From an uncultured Pelagibacteraceae bacterium (GTDB lineage Bacteria > Pseudomonadota > Alphaproteobacteria > Pelagibacterales > Pelagibacteraceae): a stretch of 64,000 bases of DNA. The number at the start of each line of letters is the position of its first letter. The stretch's first letter is position 1. The notes below the pieces were generated by a model. The model saw only the letters and a program-made list of their open reading frames with translations. It did not search any database and had not been told where the DNA came from. The position numbers and the translations under genes were made by a program. Of the stretch, positions 31,509 to 40,848 are shown piece after piece. The stretch lies in contig CACJQT010000004.1 in NCBI GenBank assembly GCA_902595635.1, positions 1-64,000 on the forward strand, given 5' to 3'.

Positions 31509-32354
31509 ATGATTTTAATTGATGGAAAAAAAGCTGCTGCTGATTTAAGAGAAGAACTCAAGAAGGAAGTCTTATCCTTAAAAGATAAGCATAATAAAGT
31601 ACCAGGTTTAACAGTCATATTGATTGGTGATTTAGCACCTAGTCAAATTTATGTTAGAAATAAAGAGAAATCTGCCAATGAAGTAGGTCTTAAATCAGAG
31701 GTGATTAGATACCCTGACATTGTTGAGGAAAGTGAAGTTTTAAAAAAAATTGATGAACTTAACAATGATGATTCTGTTTCAGGAATTTTAGTTCAGCTGC
31801 CACTTCCAAAGCATATTGATAAACAAAAAGTTATAGAGGCAATTAAGCCAGAGAAAGATGTAGATGGATTTCATCCCATGAATGTTGGTAATCTGTCGTC
31901 AGGTTATGAAAGTTCTATTCCATGCACTCCTTTAGGTTGTTATTTATTAATAAAAAAAATTGAACCAAACCTTAATGGAAAAAAAGCCGTAATTGTTGGA
32001 AGATCAAATTTAAATGGTAAGCCAATGACACAGTTGTTGTTAAAAGAAAATTGCACAGTTACAATTACTCACTCAAAAACAAATGATCTAAAAGGTGAAT
32101 GTTTAAAAGGAGACATCATAGTTGCTGCTGTTGGGATCCCTGAGCTTGTAAAAGGTGATTGGGTTAAAAAAGATGCAATTGTGGTTGACGTTGGTATTAA
32201 TAAAACTGAAAAAGGCTTAGTTGGTGATGTTGCATTTGATGAAGTATCAAAAGTTGCAAAAGCTTTAACTCCAGTTCCAGGTGGAGTCGGCCCTATGACT
32301 ATTGCATGTTTACTTAAAAATACAATCGAATGTTTTAAAAGAGCGAATAAATAA
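31509..32354 (+). CDS. folD: Methylenetetrahydrofolate dehydrogenase/cyclohydrolase
   Basis: VSGILVQLPLPKHID, PEKDVDGFHPMNVG, VPGGVGPMTIA. Confidence 0.97.
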   Translation: MILIDGKKAAADLREELKKEVLSLKDKHNKVPGLTVILIGDLAPSQIYVRNKEKSANEVGLKSEVIRYPDIVEESEVLKKIDELNNDDSVSGILVQLPLPKHIDKQKVIEAIKPEKDVDGFHPMNVGNLSSGYESSIPCTPLGCYLLIKKIEPNLNGKKAVIVGRSNLNGKPMTQLLLKENCTVTITHSKTNDLKGECLKGDIIVAAVGIPELVKGDWVKKDAIVVDVGINKTEKGLVGDVAFDEVSKVAKALTPVPGGVGPMTIACLLKNTIECFKRANK

Positions 32355-32359
32355 ATTTA

Positions 32360-34897
32360 CTATTGATTTCTTATTAATGGATAAACTTTAGGACTTAAGT
32401 ATTTAAGATTGGTTAGCATAATTAAAATCAAGGTCACAATTCCTATAGAGGCACCAAGGTAAATTAAAACTTTAAAATCAAATTGCCAAACTAATTCAAA
32501 AATATTCTCCATAATAAATTTTGATCCAATTACTGCAAAAAAAATTGCAATTAATATTACTGACATAAAAATAATTATAAATTCTATCAAAGACGAAAAT
32601 ATAATTTCTTTTTTTGAAAAACCTAAAATTTTAAATACAAGATTTTGGTACTCTTTTACTTTTCCTTGGACCATTATAGCACTTGAGATAACAATCAATC
32701 CAATGACAATTGTTACACCGGAAATTAGGGTTACAGCTATGAAAACTTTATTTAAAACTGATGTTACTTTATTCAGGTAATCAGCAATTTTTATCATAGA
32801 TAAACTCGGTAATACTTCTAACATTTTGGTTTCATCAAAATTATCTGGATTTTTAAACTTAGCAGTTGCTAAATATTCATGAGGAATTTTTTTTGCAAAT
32901 TGTGGATTAAATAACATGGCAAAATTAATACTTAGATCACGATAATCAACTTCTCTAAAATTAACTATTTCTCCATCAATTTCTCGACCATAAATGTTTA
33001 AAGTAAAAATATCTCCCAACTCAATGTTAAAATCTTTAGCCACTTTTGCATCAAGTGATATCTGAAGTTGGTTAGGTTTAGATAAATCCCACCATTCCCC
33101 TTTTAAAATTGGGTTATCTATAGGTATATTTTCAGCCCATGAAGATCTTCTTTCACTCCCAATTACCCAGTAACTATCATTATCTGGTTTAATATAGCTA
33201 TTTGGATTTACACCATTAATTTTTACTATTCCGGAAGAAACCATAGGCACTATTTCAATGTTCGCATCAGGGTTCATTTTGTAAACACCTTGTTCAAATT
33301 TTTCTTTTTCACCTTTTTGAATTCCAACAAAAAAAAAATCAGGTGCAATATCCGGAATAGATCTTGCAATTTCTCTTTTAAAATTAGTTCCTACTAAAGC
33401 TAAAGTTAATAATAAAGTTACACCTAAGCCTAAAGACATAATTGTGATAGGAGTGATACTTTTTGTTTGAGTTATATTTTTTATCGATACTTTTAAAGAG
33501 ATATTTGAAATAAAATTAAACTTTTTCAGTAAATAAATTATAATTTTCGAAAGTAAAAAAAATACAATTAGACATACAAAAAAAGCCAGAAAATAACCCA
33601 AGCTATAAGAAGGCCTTTCAGATCCTAGTGTAAACAATAAAACTAAAAATGATAACAAGATAAAACTTAAAATAACTGACTTTTTTGAGTAATAAAATTG
33701 TAGGTTTTGGAATACATTTCTAAATAGATTTGATGCTTTAACTTGATCAATTGAACTTATTGTTGGTATTGAAAAAATTATAAGAACTAACAAACCTACA
33801 ATAAATATTTTTATAAAATTAATTAAAGAGAATTTTGGATAAACATTTAATCCCAACCCATCAGATAAATATTTATCAGCAATTGGTATAATTAAAAAAC
33901 TTGAGCCATAAGAAATTACAGTAATAATAAATAATAATATTAATAATTGAAGATAATAAAGTGTTTTTATATTCCCTGAATAAAATCCTACAGCTTTTCT
34001 TACAGCTATAGACATATTGTTCTGGTTTATAAATGATAACAATGTATTAGCGATACCTATTCCAGCAATTAACATTGCACTAATTGAAACTAAAGAGAGA
34101 AATTGGGAAAAATTATTAATTATCCTTTTTAAGCCACTTGCTGAATTTTCTGGAAATCTAAGTTTTACTTTTTGGTCATCTTTAAAAATATCTTTGATCT
34201 TACTTTCTATTTTTTCTGGATCATCACTTGGTTTAAACTTTACTTTATATTCATAATTTAAAAAACTACCTATTCCATTTAGTTTTAGTATTTCCAAAGT
34301 TTGTTTTCCTGCTAATGCCCAATCTCCAAAAGCTACAAACCCACTGACATCAGGTACAGATTTTATAATTCCAACAACTATGAAACTTTGATCTTGAACC
34401 TTAACTTTGTCATTTATTTTTATCTTTAAAGTTTTTGATAAACTTTCATTAATCAAAATTGTCTTTGGTTCCTTTTGCATTCTTTCATAAGCATCTTCTG
34501 GCTCATAAACAACTTCACCGTAAAGTGGATATTTTTCATCAACTGTTTTAATTCTTGTAAATAATGATTTATTTTTTTCTCTGCCTGTCGTAGAAAGCAT
34601 TGTACTGAACTCTATCATTTGTGAGACAGTTGAAAATTCCTTTACTTTATTGACTAAATTAAGATCCCCCTGATTACGGTTATAATCGATTTCGAGATCT
34701 CCACCCAAAAGAACTTTTGCATTATCATTAAGCTCTTTTTTTAAACTATCTTCGATTGTAAAGATGGCACTTAAAATAAAAAGACTGATAAAAAGCGTTA
34801 CAATAATGCTTGAAATTTTTTTATAATTTCTGCTTAAATCCTTTAAAGCATACTTGAATATTAAACTTAACTTCGAAGAATTATTTAATTTTTCCAT
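32360..34897 (-). CDS. ABC transporter permease, FtsX-like (YbbP-type)
   Basis: Two FtsX-type TM blocks; partner of downstream ATPase. Confidence 0.88.
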   Translation of the reverse strand: MEKLNNSSKLSLIFKYALKDLSRNYKKISSIIVTLFISLFILSAIFTIEDSLKKELNDNAKVLLGGDLEIDYNRNQGDLNLVNKVKEFSTVSQMIEFSTMLSTTGREKNKSLFTRIKTVDEKYPLYGEVVYEPEDAYERMQKEPKTILINESLSKTLKIKINDKVKVQDQSFIVVGIIKSVPDVSGFVAFGDWALAGKQTLEILKLNGIGSFLNYEYKVKFKPSDDPEKIESKIKDIFKDDQKVKLRFPENSASGLKRIINNFSQFLSLVSISAMLIAGIGIANTLLSFINQNNMSIAVRKAVGFYSGNIKTLYYLQLLILLFIITVISYGSSFLIIPIADKYLSDGLGLNVYPKFSLINFIKIFIVGLLVLIIFSIPTISSIDQVKASNLFRNVFQNLQFYYSKKSVILSFILLSFLVLLFTLGSERPSYSLGYFLAFFVCLIVFFLLSKIIIYLLKKFNFISNISLKVSIKNITQTKSITPITIMSLGLGVTLLLTLALVGTNFKREIARSIPDIAPDFFFVGIQKGEKEKFEQGVYKMNPDANIEIVPMVSSGIVKINGVNPNSYIKPDNDSYWVIGSERRSSWAENIPIDNPILKGEWWDLSKPNQLQISLDAKVAKDFNIELGDIFTLNIYGREIDGEIVNFREVDYRDLSINFAMLFNPQFAKKIPHEYLATAKFKNPDNFDETKMLEVLPSLSMIKIADYLNKVTSVLNKVFIAVTLISGVTIVIGLIVISSAIMVQGKVKEYQNLVFKILGFSKKEIIFSSLIEFIIIFMSVILIAIFFAVIGSKFIMENIFELVWQFDFKVLIYLGASIGIVTLILIMLTNLKYLSPKVYPLIRNQ

Positions 34898-35546
34898 CTT
34901 TGATTTTAATTTTTCGTTTTGCTTTGTCTGCTAATTTTGGATCATGTGTGACCATTATTAAAGAAGACCCTTCTTCTTTGACGTATTTAAATAAAATTTC
35001 AGAGATCATTATTGAGTTTTCGGTATCTAGATTACCAGTTGGTTCATCAGCTAAAATTAAATCTGGTTTCATTGCAATAGCTCTTGCAATCGCGACACGT
35101 TGTTGCTCTCCACCAGACAATTGACTTGGAAGATTATTGAATCTATGTTTTAGACCAAATCGATCTAATAAACTTTTAGCTTCTTTCTCAGGATTTTTAA
35201 ATTCATTAAGTTCAAGTGTTAAAGCTACATTTTCAACAGCTGTATAATTTGGAATTAAATAGAAAGATTGAAATATAATTCCTATATTATGTTTTCTAAT
35301 TTCAGATACTTCGTCTTCTTTAAGATTTGTTATTTCCCTCTCTTGGAATATAATTTTCCCTGAGGTTGGACGTTCTAGTCCACCAATTAACATAATCAAG
35401 CTTGTTTTTCCTGACCCACTTTCTCCAACCACAGATACAGTTTCTTTTTTTTTTATAGTTAAATCAATATTTTTTAAAACATTGATATTGTCCTTCCCAG
35501 TTTGGTATTTGAGATTTATTTTTTTTAATTTAAGAAGTGTGTTCAT
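34881..35546 (-). CDS. ABC transporter ATP-binding protein (YbbA/LolD-like); start revised
   Basis: GESGSGKTSL, LSGGEQQRVAIARAIAMKPDLILADEPTGNLD; MNTLLKLKKINLKYQ starts at CAT 35544-35546. Confidence 0.92.
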   Translation of the reverse strand: MNTLLKLKKINLKYQTGKDNINVLKNIDLTIKKKETVSVVGESGSGKTSLIMLIGGLERPTSGKIIFQEREITNLKEDEVSEIRKHNIGIIFQSFYLIPNYTAVENVALTLELNEFKNPEKEAKSLLDRFGLKHRFNNLPSQLSGGEQQRVAIARAIAMKPDLILADEPTGNLDTENSIMISEILFKYVKEEGSSLIMVTHDPKLADKAKRKIKIKDGKIK

Positions 35547-36153
35547 GAATAAAAGTTTATTTATAAAAATATTGTTATTCTTTCTAGTGCACATAAATGC
35601 AAGTGCAATAGAAAAGGTTATATTATTCGGCGATAGTTTAATGGCGGGTTATGGTCTACCTAAAGAACAACACTTATCTTTGGTTTTAGAAAGTAATCTC
35701 GTAAGGAGTGGTTTAAATATTAAGGTAATAAATGGAAGTGTGTCAGGAAGTACTTCTTCTGGTGGATTGAATAGAGCAGAATGGAGTTTATCAGAACCCG
35801 GTATTGATCTAATCATCCTTGGTCTTGGGGCAAATGATATGCTCAGAGGAATTCAACCAGATGAAACTGAGAGAAATTTAGAAGAAATAATTAAAATCGC
35901 TAACAGTAAAAAAATTAAAATTATAATAGCTGGGATGGTTGCGCCAACAACTCATGGAACTAAATATAAAAAAAATTTTGATGCTATTTATCCTAAATTG
36001 TCAAAAAAATATAATTTACCTTTAATTCCATTTTTGCTAGAGGGTGTTGCTCTTGATCCAAATCTAAATCAACAAGATGGCATACATCCTAACAAAGCTG
36101 GAACAATAGTTATAAGTAATACAATTCAAGATATTATTTCAAAAAATTATTAA
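35545..36153 (+). CDS. SGNH-family esterase / TesA-like arylesterase; start revised
   Basis: ILFGDSLMAGYGL (GDS), GANDMLRG, DGIHPN; signal peptide from ATG 35545. Confidence 0.88.
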   Translation: MNKSLFIKILLFFLVHINASAIEKVILFGDSLMAGYGLPKEQHLSLVLESNLVRSGLNIKVINGSVSGSTSSGGLNRAEWSLSEPGIDLIILGLGANDMLRGIQPDETERNLEEIIKIANSKKIKIIIAGMVAPTTHGTKYKKNFDAIYPKLSKKYNLPLIPFLLEGVALDPNLNQQDGIHPNKAGTIVISNTIQDIISKNY

Positions 36154-36159
36154 TCGGAT

Positions 36160-37161
36160 ATGAAAAAAAAATATCATCATTTAGCAAATGGCACATTTCG
36201 TAATCCTGAAGGATCAAAGGTGATTGATATGAATTTCAATTGGTCGTTTAAGGTCTTTAACCAAGAAAAAAAAAAATTAGATATGACTTTTCCTGAAAGT
36301 AATATCATTAAAAAAGAAAAAGTTTTATTGGATTTAAATAATTTCCAAAAAGAAGATTATGTAGCGTGGATAGGTCATACAACATTTTTATTAAAATTAG
36401 GGGAAATAACAATAATAACAGATCCAGTTTTTTCAAAAAATGCAGGACCTTTATTTTTTGGGCCAAAGAGATTTACCGAACCAGCATTAAAACTAAATGA
36501 AATACCAAAAACAGATATTTTTCTACTAACTCACAATCACTACGATCATCAAGACATGAAAACAATAATGAGATTTCCATATAAAGATTCTAAAGTTTTG
36601 TTACCTTTAGGACTAAAAAAATATTTTAAAATTAATAGATTTAAAGATGTAAATGAAATGGATTGGTATGATCAAATAAGAATAAATCAGAATTTAAATA
36701 TCACTTTTCTGCCATCAGTCCACTGGTCAAAAAGGAGTTTAACGGATACTAATAAAACTTTATGGGGCAGCTATTTGATTGAATACAAAGGAAAAAAAAT
36801 ATTATTTTCATGTGATACTGGTGTTGGAAAAATATATAAAGAATTGGGAGATAAGTATGGTCCAATTGATTTAACATTTATTAACATTGGCGCATATAAT
36901 TTTTATCCTATGGCTTCAATTAAAGACTCTTCTGCTTACCACACTAACCCTGAAGAAGCCCTTGGACTTGCTAAAGATTTAAAAAGTAAAAAAGTAATTG
37001 GAATGCATTGGGGAACTTTTGTCTTATCACTTGAACCAATATTAGAGCCCCCTTTAAGGTTTAAGCAAAATGCAGAAAAATTTGGATTTAAAAAAGATGA
37101 TGCAATTATTTTTAAAATTGGTGAATTTAAATTATTTAAAGAGCTTTTTGATACTAACTAG
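36160..37161 (+). CDS. MBL-fold metallohydrolase (NAPE-PLD/UlaG-like)
   Basis: THNHYDHQD and FSCDTGVGK motifs. Confidence 0.88.
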   Translation: MKKKYHHLANGTFRNPEGSKVIDMNFNWSFKVFNQEKKKLDMTFPESNIIKKEKVLLDLNNFQKEDYVAWIGHTTFLLKLGEITIITDPVFSKNAGPLFFGPKRFTEPALKLNEIPKTDIFLLTHNHYDHQDMKTIMRFPYKDSKVLLPLGLKKYFKINRFKDVNEMDWYDQIRINQNLNITFLPSVHWSKRSLTDTNKTLWGSYLIEYKGKKILFSCDTGVGKIYKELGDKYGPIDLTFINIGAYNFYPMASIKDSSAYHTNPEEALGLAKDLKSKKVIGMHWGTFVLSLEPILEPPLRFKQNAEKFGFKKDDAIIFKIGEFKLFKELFDTN

Positions 37162-38218
37162 AATTTTCCATCAACCACAATCCATCTTGATTTAAAAAAT
37201 ATAGTTTACCATTTATAGGATGAATTTGTATGTCTCTGATTCTTCCAATTTTATCTTTAAATATTATTTCCTCTTTTACGTTTGATAAATCATTAAACTC
37301 TAATTTTCTTAAAGACTTATCTTTAAGAGAAGTAATTAATGCATGACCTTTCCATTCTTTAAATTCATTACCTTTATAAATTGTGATCGCACTTGTGGCT
37401 ATAGATGGAACCCAATATTGAATGGCTTTTGTAAAGCCAGGTTTCCATTTTGGCCCTATTGGTATACCTGAATAATTTGTGCCACCCCATCCAAGAATTT
37501 TCCAACCATAATTTTCACCTTTCTTTGCTTCACCAAACCAATCGCCTCCTTTTGCACCATGATTGCTCATATAAATTTTTCCATCGAAAGGTGATAAAGC
37601 TAAACCTTGAGGATTTCTTACACCAATTTGATATATTTCAGGCAGCCAGTCTGATTTCCCCTCAAAACGAGGATTGTCTTTTGGAATGCCACCATCTAGA
37701 TAAATTCTAATTATACTCCCTGGATGTTTATTTCCATCTTGAGCAATCATTCCCCCGCCTCTTTCACCTGCAGAAGCAAATAAATAATTGTCTTTAATTA
37801 CCAGTCTTGAACCAAAGTGATAAGGCGAGTCAATTGGTGGATTGGCTTGAAAAATATTTTTAAAATTTAATTTGTTTTTATTAAATTTTGCACGTGCAAT
37901 TGAAGTACTAGTCTTCCAATTATTTCTATTTTCTGTGTATGAGATGTAAATGTAATCTTCATTATACAGAATATCCAATAATCCTCCCTGTCCATATTCT
38001 ACAAAATTTAAGTTATGACCAATTTCACTCGTCTCTCTTGTCGAAATATTAACAAGTTTTATTTTGCCACCTTTCTCGGTAACAATCATTTCATTATCAT
38101 TAACGAATGACGAACCCCAAGGTGCTTCTAATTCAATAATTTTATTAAAATTAAAATTTTTACTAAATGAATTAGTTGATAATAGTATTAATGATAAAAG
38201 AAATAATAATTTCTTCAC
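37154..38218 (-). CDS. PQQ-dependent sugar dehydrogenase-like protein (probable GTG start at 38218)
   Basis: APWGSSFVNDNEMIVTEKGGKIKLV...GQGGLLDI...IYQIGVRNPQGLALSP; signal peptide begins VKKLLFLLSLILL. Confidence 0.85.
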   Translation of the reverse strand: MKKLLFLLSLILLSTNSFSKNFNFNKIIELEAPWGSSFVNDNEMIVTEKGGKIKLVNISTRETSEIGHNLNFVEYGQGGLLDILYNEDYIYISYTENRNNWKTSTSIARAKFNKNKLNFKNIFQANPPIDSPYHFGSRLVIKDNYLFASAGERGGGMIAQDGNKHPGSIIRIYLDGGIPKDNPRFEGKSDWLPEIYQIGVRNPQGLALSPFDGKIYMSNHGAKGGDWFGEAKKGENYGWKILGWGGTNYSGIPIGPKWKPGFTKAIQYWVPSIATSAITIYKGNEFKEWKGHALITSLKDKSLRKLEFNDLSNVKEEIIFKDKIGRIRDIQIHPINGKLYFLNQDGLWLMENSS

Positions 38219-38219
38219 T

Positions 38220-38930
38220 CTATGAAAGTTTTGATCTACCACCATCGACAGCAATAATTTGTCCTGTAACCCAAGAACTTTCTTCAGTAATTAGAAATTT
38301 TGCAAGCGAAGCTGAGTCTTTACCTTCTCCAAGTCTTTTTAATGGATGGGCTTTTGCTATACCATCAGCTAAAACTTTATTTTTAAGCATTGGCTCTGCA
38401 ATTTTTGAATTAGTTAAACTTGGAGCAATGCAATTTACTCTTATATTAGGAGCAAATTCTGCTGCTAAAGAAACAGTTAATCCTTCAACAGCTGCTTTAG
38501 TTGAAGCTATAATTGCATGATTTGTAAAACCCCTTTGAGCAGCAACAGTTGAAAACAAAACAATCGATCCTTTATTTTTTTTTAAACTTTCTTGATAACC
38601 TTTAATTAAATCTACTGCAGAATATAAATTTAGTTTCATACATTTTGTAAAATCTTGTTCTGAAACCATTCTCAAAGGTTTTAAATCAATTGAACCAACA
38701 CAATAAGCTATACCTTTGATATCATCTATTTCGGACTTAATCTTTTCAACAAAACCATTTTCTAAAACATCAGAGACTGTATATTTACAATTTAGTTTTT
38801 CAGACAAAGATTTTGTTCTTTCTTCATCCCTACCAATTAAATGTACTTCTTTACCGGCCGCATGTAACTGTTCAGCTAAATTAGATCCGATAGATCCTGT
38901 CGCACCTACTACTAAATATTTTTCTGACAT
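38220..38930 (-). CDS. Short-chain dehydrogenase/reductase
   Basis: VVGATGSIGSNLAEQL; SDR catalytic region; VDGG C-terminus. Confidence 0.9.
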   Translation of the reverse strand: MSEKYLVVGATGSIGSNLAEQLHAAGKEVHLIGRDEERTKSLSEKLNCKYTVSDVLENGFVEKIKSEIDDIKGIAYCVGSIDLKPLRMVSEQDFTKCMKLNLYSAVDLIKGYQESLKKNKGSIVLFSTVAAQRGFTNHAIIASTKAAVEGLTVSLAAEFAPNIRVNCIAPSLTNSKIAEPMLKNKVLADGIAKAHPLKRLGEGKDSASLAKFLITEESSWVTGQIIAVDGGRSKLS

Positions 38931-38957
38931 AAATTTTTAAAGAGTTATATATAGTTA

Positions 38958-40448
38958 ATGAAATTATTTTTTCTACTTGGAAATCAGCTTTTCTCAGAGA
39001 AATATCTAGAAAAGTACAAAAAAGACCACTTTTTCTTTATGGCTGAAGATTATCAGCTTTGTACATACGAAAAGCATCATAAACAAAAGATATTATTGTT
39101 CTTATCTTGCATGCGATCTCACGCAGACAGACTAAAAAAAAATAAATTTAAATTAGAATATTCTTCGATCGAGGATAAATCCTTCAAGCTGGATTACACA
39201 GAAAAATTAAAAAAAATAATTAAAGCAAAAAAAATTAAAGAAATTTCAAGTTTCGAAATTGAGGATAAGTTTTTTGAAAATAAAATTGCCAATTTTTTAA
39301 AAAAGGAAAAAATTAAATGGAATATTATTCAAACACCAATGTTTTTAAATTCTAGAGAAAAATTTAAAAACTATTTATCGAAATCAAAAAAACCTTTTAT
39401 GGCAGTTTTTTATAAAGAGACTAGAAGAGATTTGGATATACTCATGAAAAAAGATGGTAATCCAGAAGGAGGTAAATGGAGTTTTGACGAAGAAAATCGA
39501 AATAAACTTCCAAAAAATATATCTATACCCAAATTTCCTAAAATTACTGAGACTGTTCATACGAAAAAACTAAAAATTTTAATAGATAAAAATTTTAAAA
39601 GTCACCCAGGTAATACGAAAGACTTTTGGTTTGCTACGGAATATGATGATGTAATTAAATTATTAAATTTTTTTATTAAAGAGAAATCAAATTTATTTGG
39701 GGATTATGAAGATGCAGTTGATCAGAAAGACAATATATTATTTCATAGTGCTTTAAGTCCTTACATCAATTTAGGTCTTATCACTCCAGAATTTATAATT
39801 AAAAAAGTTTTAGATTTTCACAACAAAAATAAAATAAGATTAAATTCCTTAGAAGGTTATATTCGTCAAGTAATCGGGTGGAGAGAATTTATGAGGGGAA
39901 TATATCAAAGCTATTCAAAAGAAATGGAAACTAGAAATTTTTTTAAACAAAATAGAAAAATGAAAAACTCATGGTACGAAGGAACAACAGGATTACCACC
40001 TCTAGATTATGCTATTAAAAATGCAGTGAATTATGGTTGGTCACATCATATTGAAAGGTTAATGATCTTATCAAACATAATGAATTTATGTGAACTTAAG
40101 CCAACGTATGTTTACAAATGGTTTATGGAAATGTTTGTGGATTCCTCTGACTGGGTAATGGTCCCGAATGTTTATGGAATGGGGCTTTTCAGTGATGGAG
40201 GAATATTTGCAACAAAACCATATATCTGCGGCTCCGCTTATTTCATGAAAATGATGGATTTTAAAAAAGGAGAATGGTGCAATACCATGGATGGTCTTTA
40301 TTGGAGATTCATAAATAGAAATAGAGCCTTCTTTTTAAAAAATCCTAGACTTTCTATGATGGTTAGAATTTTTGATAAAATGAAACCTGATAGAAAAAAA
40401 TTAATTTTAGCTGAGGCAGAAAAATTTATTAAACAAAATACTGCATAG
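38958..40448 (+). CDS. Cryptochrome/photolyase (FeS-BCP / PhrB-like family)
   Basis: HSALSPYINLGLITPEFI, EGYIRQVIGWREFMRGIY, HHIERLMILSNIMNLCEL, NVYGMGLFSDGGIFATKPY. Confidence 0.9.
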   Translation: MKLFFLLGNQLFSEKYLEKYKKDHFFFMAEDYQLCTYEKHHKQKILLFLSCMRSHADRLKKNKFKLEYSSIEDKSFKLDYTEKLKKIIKAKKIKEISSFEIEDKFFENKIANFLKKEKIKWNIIQTPMFLNSREKFKNYLSKSKKPFMAVFYKETRRDLDILMKKDGNPEGGKWSFDEENRNKLPKNISIPKFPKITETVHTKKLKILIDKNFKSHPGNTKDFWFATEYDDVIKLLNFFIKEKSNLFGDYEDAVDQKDNILFHSALSPYINLGLITPEFIIKKVLDFHNKNKIRLNSLEGYIRQVIGWREFMRGIYQSYSKEMETRNFFKQNRKMKNSWYEGTTGLPPLDYAIKNAVNYGWSHHIERLMILSNIMNLCELKPTYVYKWFMEMFVDSSDWVMVPNVYGMGLFSDGGIFATKPYICGSAYFMKMMDFKKGEWCNTMDGLYWRFINRNRAFFLKNPRLSMMVRIFDKMKPDRKKLILAEAEKFIKQNTA

Positions 40449-40576
40449 TGAGAAAAGAAAATTTACCCACAAAAATTTGCCCTGTATGTAAGAGACCTTT
40501 TACTTGGAGAAAAAAATGGAAATTAAACTGGGATAAAGTGAAATATTGTTCTAAGAAATGTTCAAAAAATAACTAA
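40448..40576 (+). CDS. DUF2256 family protein (42 aa, GTG start)
   Basis: VRKENLPTKICPVCKRPFTWRKKWKLNWDKVKYCSKKCSKNN; start overlaps photolyase stop (TAGTG); missed by ORF track. Confidence 0.88.
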   Translation: MRKENLPTKICPVCKRPFTWRKKWKLNWDKVKYCSKKCSKNN

Positions 40577-40807
40577 TTAACAACAAGAGCAGCTTTTCTT
40601 TTTCTCCGGTTTTTTTTCTTCAATCACTTCTTCTTTAGGGGCCGATTGTTCAAAAATTTTTGCTGCTTCAGCTTCTTTCTCTTTTAATATTTTATTTTCA
40701 ATGTATGCGTAAAGAGAGTTGAAACCTAATTTTGAAGCTTTCTTTTCTTCGTAATTCCTTCTGCCTTTAAGATTTTCAATAATTTCAAGAACTTGCGGGT
40801 TATTCAT
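40577..40807 (-). CDS. Small hypothetical protein with C-terminal CSCC
   Basis: 76 aa ending KKPEKKKSCSCC; abuts the DUF2256 stop with zero gap. Confidence 0.6.
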   Translation of the reverse strand: MNNPQVLEIIENLKGRRNYEEKKASKLGFNSLYAYIENKILKEKEAEAAKIFEQSAPKEEVIEEKKPEKKKSCSCC

Positions 40808-40848
40808 ACTATTGTTATCTCATAATTTTGATAATTTACAATAGTTCT

